Shown: in pieces, positions 43,031 to 55,446 of the stretch
How positions within the stretch are numbered: the stretch's first letter is position 1
Layout: each line of letters starts with the position of its first letter
The notes under the pieces: model-generated
The model's input: only the letters and a program-made list of their open reading frames with translations
Told to the model about the DNA's origin: nothing
Databases searched by the model: none
Program-made: the position numbers and the translations under genes
Assembly (NCBI GenBank): GCA_021234155.1
Contig: JAJEKV010000044.1
Span: forward strand, 10,574,777-10,638,776
Length of the DNA: 64,000 nucleotides
Origin: Isoetes taiwanensis
Lineage: Eukaryota > Streptophyta > Lycopodiopsida > Isoetales > Isoetaceae
Direction: 5' to 3'

Positions 43031-46000
43031 TGGGCTGGCCTTCGAAGCACTCTGCGCCAAAAGCAAAGTAGAAGATTGAGATTGTTCTAAACATGATAAA
43101 TAATGACAATAACTAATGGAAAGAGAACACCTATGTTGACAACAATATTGGCAATTTTTAATGTTGGATCCATATATATATGCTGATGTCTCGGTAACAA
43201 ACCCTGTGCATAAGAAAATGTATTTGTATGAAGAAAGCTAGGGAAATAAAACAGATCATACATATAGGTTTCATAGAAGGATTAAAGTTGTTAAAGGATG
43301 TGATCATACAAAGGAAATGTGAATATATTAACCATACATGAAAGTTGCCACAATGTGGCAATTTGTAAACAGGGTGTACTATTAGTATTTAACGGTGAGA
43401 ATGTCAAAGTTGAGCATGAATTAAAAAGATCAAACTTGTTGGATCTGCGTGCATATGGTGGCATCTCGAGAACATTTATAGTATTTGTTGTATTTCCTGC
43501 CATGCATTTGCATGGTTGATCACTCAAAGAATTGTTGCTTCTTTCTTTCACATCCGATCCATCTCTCTAACTCATCGCCCTAAAAAATTCTTTTGAGAGA
43601 CTGCGACCGAAATTAGATTCCTGCTTCACTTTTTGGGCAAAAATTAATCGAGCAAAATGCTTGGATTTTTTTTATTTCTTTTAAATTCTTTTATCTTGTT
43701 GAAGAGGTAAAATTCGAAATTTGTGAATTTGAGTCATAGTTTGCTAAATGAGTTCAAAATTTGTGGATTGGAGCCGTAGTTTGGGGAACCCAATATGAGT
43801 ATTTGAAGATGAATTAGCAAAACATGTTCAATAATGAGGACGATACGTAGTTGTCCAAAATTTTAAAGCAGATGGAAATCGATAGCAATACACGTCTAAA
43901 AATGAAGCAAGAAAAGGTAAGTTTGGAAAGTTGAGAAGACTGGAAAAACTTGAAAAACTTGTTCGACAAAAAAAGGAGGAAACATGCACGCAAAAAGTTC
44001 GATTACAATGGTGCTTTATTGCTATGATCTGAAAAGAGGCCTTTTGAAAATTTCCTAAAAATTAAGGGCATTTTGATAAATACCCAAAAATATTGGGGTA
44101 ATTTAACAATTTTCTCTTTAAGAAAATGCTAAAGTGATGTCAATTTTAAATTGAATGACTGTTGATTATGTATAAAGAAAAACATCTCTAAAAAATCTCC
44201 CAGGAATTCCCCCGCCGTCAGACTCGGCGGTGCCCACCTAAGGGAAGGATGACATAGAGAGACCAGTAAAGAGAGCATCTAACGTAGCTGCAGAAGCTGC
44301 AACTCGACAGAAGGCTAACTTATCAGAGTGTATACAAACTTTCAATAAAAAGTTAAAGTTTGTTATTACTTTTTGTGGCCGCCAGCATGACAACAGATAT
44401 ACATTCGAGGATTACGCCGTTGTGGCTGAGAACCATGACACTTTGTCATCCCGTTCAATCACGAATTTATTTGATGAATTGAGTACCTTTATCTTGGTTC
44501 GTCCTACAGTATAATCAAGAGAAGAGTATACGAGTAAGAGTAAGTTTATATATAAAACATAAAGGGGTATTGCTTATGCAATTATTACAAAGGTTACCTT
44601 GGGGACAGTTTGAAATTTTACAAAATACTTGCAGCAATGTAATTGTTTTGTATTCATGTACAACTATGTTTCAAAGTTGCTGGCTAGAGTTTCATTGAAT
44701 ACAATTTTCCTCTGCACACCTTACAACTTCAATATTTTATTGATTGTCAAGAGCTCTTATGATGATTTAGAATATGGTGTTACTCATCTCTGCTATAATT
44801 TTCGTCACCTATCTCTATGGGAGCTCCTAATTAGCAATAATTTTTTACATCTTAGATCAGAATAAAACTGATTTGCCTTAATAGCAAAGCGTTAGATCAT
44901 AATTCTTATACTTCTTTTCCTCGTAGAGTAGGCTTATAAATTGCTGCATGTTGCAATGGAGGAGTTGGGTTTCTAAATAATGTCTTAGTAATGGAGTTAA
45001 GCTTTCCGGGTTTCTTTATGAGTATATATCTTCCCTACTTTGCAAGGTGCCATGCCCTTATAGCCCGTCAAGTTAAAATTAGGTGCATAGCTGATTGCAA
45101 TGTTATAGCCACTCACTCTTCTCGTGGGTGGAATGTCTTGTTTGGATTATCTAAGGGTGGGGGGTTTGCTATCAGATCTAGTAAAAGGGTGCATGTTATT
45201 ACCGTGGTGTTATGAATTTTAAAATCGTGAAATTTGGGGTTCAAGAATCTATTGTAAAATACTTGGACTAGATATAGAAGTGTCATCTTCACACATTGTT
45301 CCAATCTCACCAATACTAGCTTGTACTCGAACAACTTAACACCCCTTCATATTACAAAGATTTATATACCGTACCTATTGATATTTTCCAATAGATAAAG
45401 CGTGTTTAGTGGAGATCGACCCATATTTCACAAAGACAAAAAAGATACATATACCAAATGATGGAAAATAAAAGACTATGATCCAACATCTCACTTATAT
45501 TCTAGCATTTAAGACCTACTCATATTAGAAACATGCCAAGCTCCTCCTACCCCTCATGCTTATCCTGTCAACTTATCCTCCAGTCCGTATTTTCTCCCCT
45601 TATTTTTCTTTATATGCCCTTCACCCTCTTTATTCCTATTGAACCTATCCTTTACCCAAAAGCTTGCGCTACTGCTAGTTTTTTGCTATGTAAATGTGAT
45701 AAAGAATTATAGTTAGAAAAAATACATCTAGTTTAATTCATTTTAATTTATAGTGCATTTAATGGGCTTCCAATATGAAAAGAAAACTAATGTTGCCATT
45801 CTACATACTTAATATATTCTTAGTCTAATTGTGAGGATTCTAATGGTTAGATTCTGATTGATGATTATCTGACTCAAGCTGCCTGCGGTCAAAATGGTTG
45901 TGACTATCCCTTAAGCAGATTTGAAGCATTTTTTGCCAGATAATATCCCCCGATACTCAGCCATTTCTTTTCGTTTTACTTCGAGCTCTATCGAAATGGG

Positions 46001-46228
46001 ATGCCTAATAAGGGGAGAGAAGAAACAATGGATTGAAGCGCTTTCGGATTGAGTCAAGCCCAAAAAATGAGTAAAACCATGCATTATGTAACTGCGCAGT
46101 AGGTTGACCCTATCCTCGGATACTGTTTGCTGGTATCACACATATCACTTGACCTTCTGTAACTAGGGATCATAAGTGATAATGTCATCGATTCGCGTAG
46201 CGGATCGAGATTCTTGCACAAGACGAGA
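43031..46228. other. Long AT-rich interval with no recognisable gene
   Basis: No supported ORF, exon chain or RNA gene was found. A small perfect hairpin (CCGCCG TCAGACT CGGCGG) sits near 44212-44232 within an otherwise plain stretch. Confidence 0.45.
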
Positions 46229-46272
46229 ATGCATGCATTGCATGTGTCGCATGCATGCATCGCATGCATTTT
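46229..46272. promoter_or_regulatory. Cluster of CATGCA (RY-type) motifs
   Basis: Within 44 bp there are about five overlapping ATGCATGC/CATGCAT elements (AATGCATGCATTGCATGTG, then CGCATGCATGCATCGCATGC). CATGCA is the core of RY/Sph elements bound by plant B3 factors, but no gene with a clear start lies next to it. It could equally be a simple alternating purine-pyrimidine tract. Confidence 0.3.
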
Positions 46273-46420
46273 TAGGTCGTTCATCAGGTTGGGGGATTGC
46301 TATTTATTGCAGAGTTCTTCATCGACGTTTCATCGGCGCTGTCTCATCTCTCAGCAGTATCCATGGCTCCCACCCTCCCCTCTTAAAATTGTTATTTATA
46401 TGTTCATATTTGTTATAATT

Positions 46421-46517
46421 GTCGCGTGGCACGCGTGACCAGTCCCTCGCTTTTTCGAGGTGTAAATGTTGTTTTTTGTCGCGTGGCACGCATGACCAGC
46501 CCCTCGCTTTTCGAGGT
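46421..46517 (-). repeat. 57-bp tandem repeat with GTCGCGTGGCACGCGTGACC
   Basis: Two copies, at 46421-46460 and 46478-46517, each have GTCGCGTGGCACGC, a GTGACC or ATGACC step, and a CCCTCGC-TTTT-CGAGG hairpin. The core occurs inverted three times at 54879-55015. Confidence 0.8.
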
Positions 46518-47552
46518 TTTTTCTCTATTGGTTTTTTTGTTGATGATGTGCAGGTCCAGGGGTGATGCGCGACTTAGGTATTCTCTGTGGAGCGTGGGTT
46601 TTTTATGGGAACGTTTAGCAGCCCTGCGTTGTCCAAGCCCCTTGCCGAGTTTTATCGCTAGGGTTTTTCCTCGAAAACCCAAAAGGGCGGGGTTTTTTAA
46701 TCCCGGCGATAAGCTCTCGGCAGGTACACTAGCCAACATCTGTAACACACAATTTTATTTGGGGCCCAGGTGTTATAACTGGATATTCCCTATGTTTTTT
46801 CATTTTTTGGGTAGCCTGCGATGTGCAGCTACCCACCCTATACCATTGTAGAAAAAACTGCTGAGATGAATGAAAAGCCTATCTATCGGGATGTTGTTGT
46901 TTTCATGCGAGTCGCAGTGCAAGAATATAGTAAGTAGAAAAGTGGACACTTCATATGACACGCTAGAAATCCCATGATAGGACAACAAAATGAACCAATT
47001 GAGATTGATGTTTTATGTAATCTAGGTGGGAAAAACTAAGGAATTATTCTATTTCTTTTATTGTGGAACAGTGACCCATTCCGAAATGTAAATATTCAAT
47101 GCTAGAGGTCAAAGCAAATATTAAACTATAGAATCAACACACACAATAGTCCAAGCAAATCTTTATCTAAGCATGGAGGCACTAAAAAAAAGCATTCTTC
47201 TTAGGAGGTTAATGTATAGTATAAATATTAAGTGAAAGGTATATATCTGGCGACAAATGACCAAGGTAGAGGGAATAATTATGTGATTATTTAAGGATCT
47301 ACAACACGAGTGAGCGCGACACAGATAAATAATACCCATATTTCTAGATTGAGTACTAGGTTTAACACAATGATGAAAGAAAGACGTCATGGAATTTTGA
47401 TACCTGATGTCAGGAAGGAGGGTGAGTTCATTCAGGTGGGGTCCCAGTTCCCAGGAGGGCAGTAAAAGGTCATTAGGATGACGTAGGGGAACAATCAGGA
47501 TTCTTCAAGGATTAAATATTTCAGTACATTCATGCAACACACTTATACAACA
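46518..47552. other. No recognisable gene
   Basis: Contains a fragment with GGGTTTTTCCTCGAAAACCC and GGGCGGGGTTTTTTAATCCC (46660-46710), similar in style to the inverted-repeat ends at 3.25 and 4.84 kb and to the LINE 3' part at about 40990. An ORF reading GPRCYNWIFPMFFHFLG is probably not a gene. Confidence 0.4.
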
Positions 47553-47897
47553 CCAACAGGGGACATGATGGAGTGATAGAACCGACTGTATCATTAGAGG
47601 CAGTTCAAGGAAGCTGCTGTAATGGGGGACATGTTGGGGTGATAAAATAGATTGGGTTAGAGGTGATTTAAGAAAAGTGCATCATGCGGGGGTGACAAAA
47701 GAAACTAGGTTAGAGACGATTTAAGGAACCAGCACCCAGCACCAGTGGGGACGGCTGAAAATTAGAGTTACCCAGTGTTGGAGATTCTATGGGATGAAAT
47801 CCCCCCTTGTTAGGATCACATCACAGCAGTAGATTCAAAGTAACTTTGTTTTTAGCCGCAACGGGGACATGCGAGGTCATCAAACAAACTGGATTAG
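47553..47897. repeat. Degenerate tandem repeats of about 65 bp
   Basis: Recurring blocks GGGGACATG, GGGTGATAAAA or GGTGACAAAAG, then AGATTGGGTTAGAGGTGATT and relatives occur about three times between 47553 and 47745, and once more weakly before 47898. Confidence 0.5.
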
Positions 47898-47990
47898 AAT
47901 TGAATTGAATTGAATTTTATTGTCCGTGAAGACGGGGAATATGAGGCCGGGGTTTCGGCATTGCATCACGATCGACTAAACAGACGTGCT
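47898..47990 (-). mobile_element. Short LINE 3' end with (AATTC)n tail, minus strand
   Basis: GAATT repeats at 47898-47916 (plus strand) are followed by TTTATTGTCCGTGAAGACGG, in which CCGT (47924-47927) pairs with ACGG (47932-47935), and then by a second small stem (GCCG ... CGGC, 47945-47958). The order tail - ATAAAA box - hairpin matches the LINE ends at 2.9 and 40.9 kb. Coding sequence is absent, so the copy is very strongly 5'-truncated. Confidence 0.6.
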
Positions 47991-49664
47991 AACCTCCCTT
48001 TCACGATCAAGCATCATTATCAGTGGGTGGAGATGAGCCAAACATTTCAACACCATTCAACCCATGGTCCCATCCCGTTATCCGCCCTCCAACGTGGCGT
48101 CGCCTTTCCACGACGGAATGGCCACCCCAGAATCCAGATTCCGAACCATAACGCCAGCCAATCCCAGCCCTGTCCACGGGTCCCACGCTTTTGTAATCAT
48201 GCCGCTCCATTCCTCACGTACCACCAACGGTCCTGATCTATTCCTACTTACGTCGCACGTGCTCTTGCCATTTCTCTACCGTCCATTTTCTTCCTTGGCG
48301 TTTGTTCTCCAGACATGGCGCTGACCCCTTGGAGTATACGAAGATGCCCATTGTGGTTGGCTATGGCGGTTGGATCAATTCATCCCTCAAGCTCCTTTGA
48401 GGGACTCTTTTCTTTTGGTTTCTGAATGTTTTAGCGCAAGTTTTTGCTCTTAGCTCATGCATTTCGCTTATCTTTTTCCTTTTCTTGTTGAATAACTCAA
48501 TTTGAAGCAAAATGAGCAGTATCAGGACTCAAATCTGTCTGCATTTTAGTGTGGTATTGCGTCTGAGCTGTAGCTGAATGGTGGTCTTCTCTTCGGTTTT
48601 TGAGCTGGTGAATTACCTCAAGATTGGGCTCCTTCGGTACTTGTTGCGCAATTGGAGTTCGGATTTACAATAAAGCTTTGAGTAGGTACTTTTCTTCTTC
48701 TATATCTGTTCATATGCAAGAAATGCTAAATTTGGTCCGTAAGAATATGAAGGGAACGAAAAGCATGATCAGGATTGAAAAATCTCAACATAGAACTAGC
48801 TGTAGCAGCGGATCTGCTAATGTGAACAATTGCTCTGCCATGCCAGGGCTCTGCTTTTTGATAAAAGCGCCGACGCATTTTACGGACAGTTCAAAAGAAC
48901 ATGCATGTTGGGACCTTTGGTTTGGAACGCGGAAGAAATGATTGATTCCCAGATTCGCGAGATCTTGTCTGGGGATAGGTTTGTGTTTATCGTTAGACCC
49001 ACGCTGCTCTAACACAAATGGTAGACATAACGGTAATGTTAAATCATATCACATATATTTGGGCCTTTGAGTTTGACCATACAAGTGCGTAGTTGGGCGA
49101 ATAAAAAGATGATAAAGAGAAACTGTGTTTGAGTTAAGCAGAAATATGCAACACGCGTTTTGATTTGCTATATACAACGCATTCCAGTCTTCATCTTGCG
49201 GGAAAACTAATTTTCCACTTATTAACCCATGGCTGCAATGAAAAGAGATTGCTAGCTTGTGTCCCTGTCAATCTTTCCAAGCATTCCTTGGTTGGTTTTG
49301 AACAAAAGGGTATCTTCTATTTGGGTCTCATCTGTGTCTTAGACAGAGGATGTAGGATTTCTTTAGGTTCAATTTCTTGACATGTCATGTTGTATATTTC
49401 ATTTGCTTTGATCAACCTGAACATAAAAGGATATATGCTAAAATACATGGGAGTCGAAAGGCATTATATTCTGCACAAGATGTTTTGCATATCCAACTAG
49501 GCTATAAGGTAATCGATCAAATATTTGTTTCAAGGTCAGCATGATGTAAAAACTCCTGATGCATGACATTTTTCATCACTATCTTCATCTAAATGCTGAG
49601 AGTTTTTGTCCATTGTTATCAACTAACACTTGAACTTTTCATAGGTAGCTAGATTCCCTAAAGA
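47991..49664 (+). other. Upstream region and probable 5' leader of the IQD gene
   Basis: No separate gene is supported. Pyrimidine-rich stretches at 48390-48500 look like a plant 5' untranslated region. Small ORFs at 48624-49012 have no recognisable domain and might be leader exons. Confidence 0.4.
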
Positions 49665-51589
49665 ATGGGCAAAAAGGTTAAGTGGTTTTCAGCTGTCAAA
49701 AAGGCTTTCAAGTCCCCAAACAAGGAATCAGATGAACATGATTCTCCTTCCAAGAGTCCTCATGGGAAGGTACAATTATAATGACTTTGCACATTCTGGA
49801 CTAGTCTGCTGAAAACATGATTCATATTTGTGACTGGAGCGTTAACTCACTACTTGTGTGCTTACATTTTGAATAGAAAAATAAGATAAAGTCTGCACAC
49901 AATGGGACAGATGATCTGTTATCTGAAAGTTCCTTTCAAACAGCAGATGATCAAAACCAGCACGCATTGGCTGTTGCTGTTGCCACTGCAGCAGCAGCAG
50001 AGGCTGCGGTGGCAGCTGCACAAGCTGCTGCAGCAGTGGTCCGCCTTACTGGTGGAAGACCTTCATTTTATGGAGGAAAGTCAATTGAAGAGTGGGCAGC
50101 CATTAAAATTCAAACGGCTTTTCGTGGATACCTGGTCGGTGACAAATGGCACTCTTCGTAACATTCTCTCCATTATATCATTTCTGACTGGTTATATGCA
50201 TATGACTATAGGCAAGAAGAGCGTTGCGTGCCTTGAAGGGTTTGGTAAGGTTACAAGCCTTGGTACGGGGCCACACTGTTCGAAGGCAAGCAACAATCAC
50301 ATTTAGATGCATGCAAGCTCTTGTAAGAATTCAAGCCCGTGTTCGTGCTAGAAGACTACGCATGTCAGAGGAAAGCCAATCTCTGCAACAAGAATTTTGG
50401 CAAAAGCAGCAGGAGGACAATCATTCTAGAAAATCTTTTAATACAAATACTGTAAGTAGTGCCAATTTATAGCAGCAAATGCTGTATAATATTCAGCAAG
50501 TTTATGGTTTGCTTTTCATTCACAGTCCAATTTTCAAGTAGATGGCTGGAATGACAGCTTGAAATCAGCTGAGGAAATCCAGGCTAGGCTTCAGAGCAAG
50601 CAAGAAGCAGCTACTAAACGTGAACGTGCCCTTGCCTATGCATTCTCTCATCAGGTGTGCTAAGATATATTTTTATTTCCTCTCTTTTCCTCATTCACAT
50701 TTTCTTCTTATTATAGCTCTGGAGACCAACATCAACTGCAGAATCTGCTATTTATATGGACTCTGAACCTGACAATCCGCACTGGGGTTGGAGCTGGTTG
50801 GAACGTTGGATGGCTGGAAAGCCATGGGAAACACGTGGGTTTGAAAAGGATGCCCCTGAATGCATGTCTATAAAGAGTTTGGAGGATATTCCATTGAAGA
50901 ATGTTGGAACAGAGCCTGCAAGATTAAGTACCAGCAGCAAGCCAAAACAAGGCACAGTGCAAACAATAACCATGGATACTAGTCCTAAATCAGCCCCCAA
51001 GTCGAATGGGAATTTAATTTCCTATGTTGATGTTCCTGCAAGTGAGAAGTCGACAGCTAATGTTCGTGCCAACAGTCCTCGTTATGTCCATGCTGTTGAT
51101 GATGAGCTTATGTCAACCACGAAAAACACTAATCTTCGTGCCAACAGTCCTCGTTATGTCCATGGTGTTGATGATGAGCTTATGTCAACTACGAAAAGCA
51201 CACGGCATGGATTGAGGTCCAGCATTGCTGGCTCTGCGAAAGATGTAGATAATGAAAGTCTTGCATCGGTCCCAAGTTACATGGCAGCAACACAGTCTGC
51301 AAAAGCCAAGTCCCGTTCTTACAGCAACCCAAAAGATAGGCCAATAACACCAAGACCAGTGACACCAGACCGAGAATCTGTTGCATCTGCTAAGAAGAGG
51401 CTCTCATATCCCATGTCTGATAACCTAATCAGTAATTCTGGTCCCTTGAGATCAGGACATAATGTGCAGAGAAGTCCTCGCAACAAGGCACTTAGTGGTG
51501 TTGCAAGATTGCATCATATTTCAGGAGCAGCATTGGGAGACAGCATTAACTCAGATTCACCACTTCTAGGGAGTGCAAAGAATGTCTAG
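49665..51589 (+). CDS. IQD: IQ67-domain (IQD) calmodulin-binding protein, 5 exons
   Basis: Exons 49665-49769, 49877-50134, 50212-50451, 50526-50654 and 50717-51589 all join in frame with GT/AG introns (534 aa). The start [18 protein letters not shown] is the classic IQD opening. Residues about 105-175 form the IQ67 domain ([12 protein letters not shown] split by intron 2, then [20 protein letters not shown] and [17 protein letters not shown]) with IQ motifs and basic calmodulin-binding helices; the intron in the IQ motif is a conserved family feature. [13 protein letters not shown] ends exon 4, and [20 protein letters not shown] near the C-terminus is the DUF4005-type motif. IQD proteins link calmodulin to microtubules and membrane scaffolds. 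A 24-residue direct repeat (RANSPRYVH ... DDELMSTTK) lies near 360-407. It looks intact. Confidence 0.95.
51059..51202 (+). repeat. 72-bp in-frame tandem repeat in IQD exon 5
   Basis: AATGTTCGTGCCAACAGTCC at 51059 and AATCTTCGTGCCAACAGTCC at 51131 begin two nearly identical 72-bp units, encoding RANSPRYVH and DDELMSTTK twice. Confidence 0.9.
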
Positions 51590-52129
51590 ATGCAAGGAAG
51601 TTCTTGGGAAGTTACAAATTAAGTAAGTTCGTCCATTATTGCTCTTGCAATAAGGAGCAGAACTTTGCTTCGTATCTGCAATGTGGTTAACAATTCATGT
51701 GAAATATATCTATGACAAAGAAGTTCTACTAGGTTATTTTTTGTACTGGATGGTGAAGCACAACATGTGCTATGGTGCAAGAATAAGCCAAATCATGCTT
51801 GCTCAAAGCAAACATTGATCTATTGGCTTCAGTTTCCTGTCATCATGTTGTGTACTCTAAACTATTCTTTCAGTTGACTATGTGTGGAATTCCCACAATA
51901 TGTCTATAATGGAAGTCTGATCACTTATATTTCAAAAGGTTGAAAGATGTAGTAGTATATACTTGAACAGCATTTGTTGAAAAAATAGCTGCTCTGTTAT
52001 TAATGTACTAGTAATGGTGCCCAGCGTTGCTGGGCAAATGTTGGGAACATTTGTGGATGGAAACCTATTCAGCTCAGACTCGTTAACCAAGTTCATCATA
52101 TCTAGGCTATAAGAGGTTTTTGTGCATTT
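51590..52129 (+). other. 3' region of the IQD gene
   Basis: AT-rich, no further coding sequence; presumably the 3' untranslated region and flank. Confidence 0.5.
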
Positions 52130-53695
52130 GATAACCTTCCCTATCCTTTTTTCCTCATTTTCTTACACACTTTCTTTTTTCCCTTTTTTTATTTTTCCTG
52201 CACATTTACTTTTCTCCTTCTCTCTCTTTTTTTTTTTCTTTTCTTTTTTACCCTCTTCTCCCTCCTCTTTTCCTTCCTTTTCTACTTCTCATTTTTCCCT
52301 TTCCCTTTTTTGACGGCTTTTTTCCTTCCCTTTTCACCTTTCTCCACCCTTCCCATTTTTCTAATGCTCTTTTTTCCCTTTCCTTTTCCCATCCCTTTTC
52401 TCATGCCCTTTTTGCATTCCCTTTTCCCCACCTTTTTTTTATGTTTTTCTTCCTCTCCTCACCCTCTTCTTCTTTATCTCATGTCTCTTTTTTCCCATTT
52501 TCTTCTTCATTTTTTCTCATGCCTTTTTTCCTTTCCTTCCCCCTTTTCCGCCTCCCTTTTTCTTTTTCTCTTTCCTTCTTTTTTCATCATTTCCCCACCC
52601 TTTCCCTTTTTCCCGTGCCTTTTTCCTCTTTCCTTCCCCCCTTCCTTTTCTCTTTCCCTTTCCCTTTCCCTTTCCTTTTCCCTTTCCTTTTTCCTTTTTC
52701 TTTTTTCCTTTTTCCTTTTTCCTTTTTCCCATGTATTTTTCCATTCCCTTTTTTTACACTTTTTCCACTTTTTTTTACTTGCCTTTTCTTCCGCCTTTCC
52801 CTGCCCTCTTTCCCCTTTTTTCTTTTTCTTTTCCCTTTCCCTATGCTCTTTTTCCCTTTATTTTTACCCTTTCCCTCTTCTAGTTTTTTTGTGCCCTTTT
52901 TCCCTTCCTCTTTTCTATTTTCCCTCCTTATTCCTCGTGTTCTTTTTTCTTTCCCCTTTCCCCTTTCGCCTCCCATTTCCTTTTTCCTTTTCCTTCTTTT
53001 TTTCATCCTTTTCTCTTTTTCCATGCCCTTTTCCTCTTTCCTTTCCACCCTTTTTTTTCCTTCTCTCTTTTCCTTTCCATTTTCCCACACCTTTTTCCAT
53101 TCCATTTTTTCCACCTTTTTCACATGCCCTTTTTCCTCCTTTTCCCACCCTCTTCCCCTTTTCCCTTTTCCTCTTTTCCTATTCCATGTTTTCTGTTCTC
53201 TTTTTGCTTTTCACTTTTCCCTTTTCTCTTTTTCCATCTCTTTTTCCCTTTCTTTTTTTCCTTTCCTCACCCTTTTCCTCTTCTCGTGCCACTTTCTCCT
53301 TCCTCTCTCATTTCCCTCTCCCTTTTCCTCATGCCCTTTTCCCTTTTTTGCCTCCTTTTTCCTTTTTCCTTCCCTTTCTATTTTTCCATGCCCTTTTTTC
53401 CTTCTCTCCATCATTCTTATCTTCCCCTTTTTCCCTTCCGTCACCCTTTCCGTCTTCACCTTTTTCCCGTTGCCCTATTTTTCTTCCTTTTCCTCCCTTC
53501 CCCTTTTCTTTTCCCTTATCCTATCCTCACCCTTTCCCCCTTTTCCTTTTCATAGTGTCCTTTTTTCCTTCCTTTTTCTTTCCCTTTTTTAGGTACTCTT
53601 TTCCTTTCCTTTTCCCTTCTCAAAGTCTTTCCCTTTTACGTGCCTTTTTCCTCTCACTTTGCCCTTTTCTCGCCCATTTTCCCTTTCCTCTTAAG
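52130..53695. repeat. 1.5-kb polypyrimidine tract
   Basis: The plus strand is almost only C and T in blocks such as CCCTTTTTCC and CTTTCCCTTTCC, punctuated about every 70-150 bp by ATGCCC or GTGCC. The opposite strand is purine-only. Long open frames here (for example 52310-53725) are low-complexity Phe/Ser/Pro artefacts and are not genes. Confidence 0.95.
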
Positions 53696-54403
53696 AGGTC
53701 AGAGCATGGCCAATCACGGTGGTGAGAAGTTGTGCGATAAATCTCGGCCTTCGAATGCAATCAGACGATCTCAACTATCTAAATTAGGGTTTGATTGAAG
53801 ACATACGCTAAAACTTTATAATATAAGAAGATACCTGACCATCTATTAAAATTCAGACATTAAATTTCAAAGGACTCTAATGAACGGCTTTTTCAGAGGC
53901 TACACAGCTCCAATGGCTCTCTTTCTGGCTGTATTATGGAGACCAGCTAGAGACCACCTATTATGACCAGTTATGACAGGCTACCAGCTAGCGACCGGCC
54001 ACCTATTATGACCAGCTATGAGAAGCTAGGATATAAATTTGCCACCTTAACACCCAGCTTCTCAAGTTTATAGTGATCCAAGAGTTGGGATCAATCTTGG
54101 CCAGTGTTTCTATAAGACACTGCTACTTCATAAGATTTTATCAAATGGACCATCCAGATCAATTCTGATGGTGATTGGAGTGGCTCGTGTTTTACTGGAG
54201 CTATAACACTCTCGAGCCAACACTCTCGAGCTAGGTGCAATATCTACTCCCATATTAATTTCTGTTCATGTGTTCATGTCTCACTTGGGGTTGGGGTGGG
54301 TTTGACAACAAACAAGCACAACCTAGGCTCAAATTTGATGGCTTTCACCCCTATTTTTGGCCAGAAAAGAAAACAATTGTATTGCAAATGAAGGGTAGCC
54401 AAT

Positions 54404-54560
54404 GGCAATTAGAATAGTGTTTGTCCTTTGAAAGAGATGTGCACGTCACTTTTTGCTATATCTATACATTTTGGTGTGAGACTGGCAATTAGAATAGTGT
54501 TTGTCCTTTGAAAGAGATGTGCACGTCACTTTTTGCTATATCTATACATTTTGGTGAGAG
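54404..54560. repeat. 80-bp tandem duplication
   Basis: GGCAATTAGAATAGTGTTTG starts at 54404 and again at 54484, with near-identical sequence through ACATTTTGGTG. Confidence 0.9.
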
Positions 54561-54878
54561 ACTCGTCTGGAGGAGGAAAACTGACCGATCGAGAAAGCAC
54601 AAGATGGAGGTCGCATAACAGATGATTCATCTCAATGCGAAGGCGTACCAAAGAAATAGATACCCGTGATAACCTGAAAACATACGATAAAAGAAAACAA
54701 ACAAATCCATTAGATGTTAAAGAAGTAACTTAAAAGAGCTCTCTTCACAGTTGGATGAGATGTCCTGCAAAGAAACGACATACAAAGAGGCAATTGAAGC
54801 AAAAATATAAGCCATCACGCCGGCTCGGCAAACCCCCCAAAAAGCAAGGGGCTCGTCCATAAGAAATCACCAATAGAA

Positions 54879-55015
54879 GGGGCTAGTCACGCGAGCCACG
54901 CGACATAACATCAAAATAATATAATCTCCCAAATATAGTGGGGCTGGCCACGCATGCCACGAGATAAATGGCAAATACTTTACAAATAAAAAAAGGCTGG
55001 TCATGCGGGCCATGC
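54879..55015 (+). repeat. Three copies of GGGGCTGGTCACGCG-type repeat
   Basis: GGGGCTAGTCACGCGAGCCA (54879), GGGGCTGGCCACGCATGCCA (54940) and GGCTGGTCATGCGGGCCATG (54995) are degenerate copies of the core found inverted at 46421-46500. Confidence 0.75.
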
Positions 55016-55397
55016 AATGTAAAATCTTGAATCAAAATGAAAAAGTATGAATGTAAACAACTTAGGGTGGATGGGGATGGAACTAAGACAAAGAAACTGC
55101 TGTGAGAAGATGTCGATAAGGGAGAAAAGAGCCAAAGAACAATAAATAGCCTCATCTCTCCCCGAAAGGCGATCCGATGGTGTCGTATATAAATGCGCAT
55201 TTTTGGTGAAAGACTTCGTCACGGAGGAGGAAAAAGCGCCGATCAAAAAGAGAACTTCCATTTCAAACCTAATGTTTTGTGTGAAGCCGTGTAAATACTA
55301 TGAACATAGGGTGTCATTTTCTTAATGCCAGGTCTGTAGCAATCTGTCTAGGTCTGAAGTGAGAGTAAAATGCTAGGTCATGTACTAGGGACTAGGG

Positions 55398-55408
55398 TCA
55401 TTCAGTGC

Positions 55409-55446
<38 letters not shown>

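Larger units (their letters stand above)
53696..55397. other. Non-coding interval with several local repeats
   Basis: No gene recognised. It holds a local duplication of ACCACCTATTATGACCAG (about 53957-54025), the 80-bp duplication at 54404, and an imperfect direct repeat TTTTGGTGA-AGACT-CGTC ... GGAGGAGGAAAA at about 54550-54600 and 55200-55255 that may mark the ends of an unidentified element. Confidence 0.45.

Noticed and set aside
44212-44232. Rho-independent-like hairpin
   Set aside because: Such terminators do not operate in plant nuclear genes, and there is no U run or gene end here.
46413-46851. Overlapping ORFs of 111 and 141 codons on opposite strands
   Set aside because: They run through the 57-bp tandem repeats and a T-rich segment. 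There is no domain, signal or splice support.
52310-53725. Long open frame of 471 codons, with others overlapping it
   Set aside because: It is a pure C/T repeat encoding low-complexity Phe/Ser/Pro/Leu, and all frames are open on one strand. It is a consequence of the polypyrimidine tract, not a gene.
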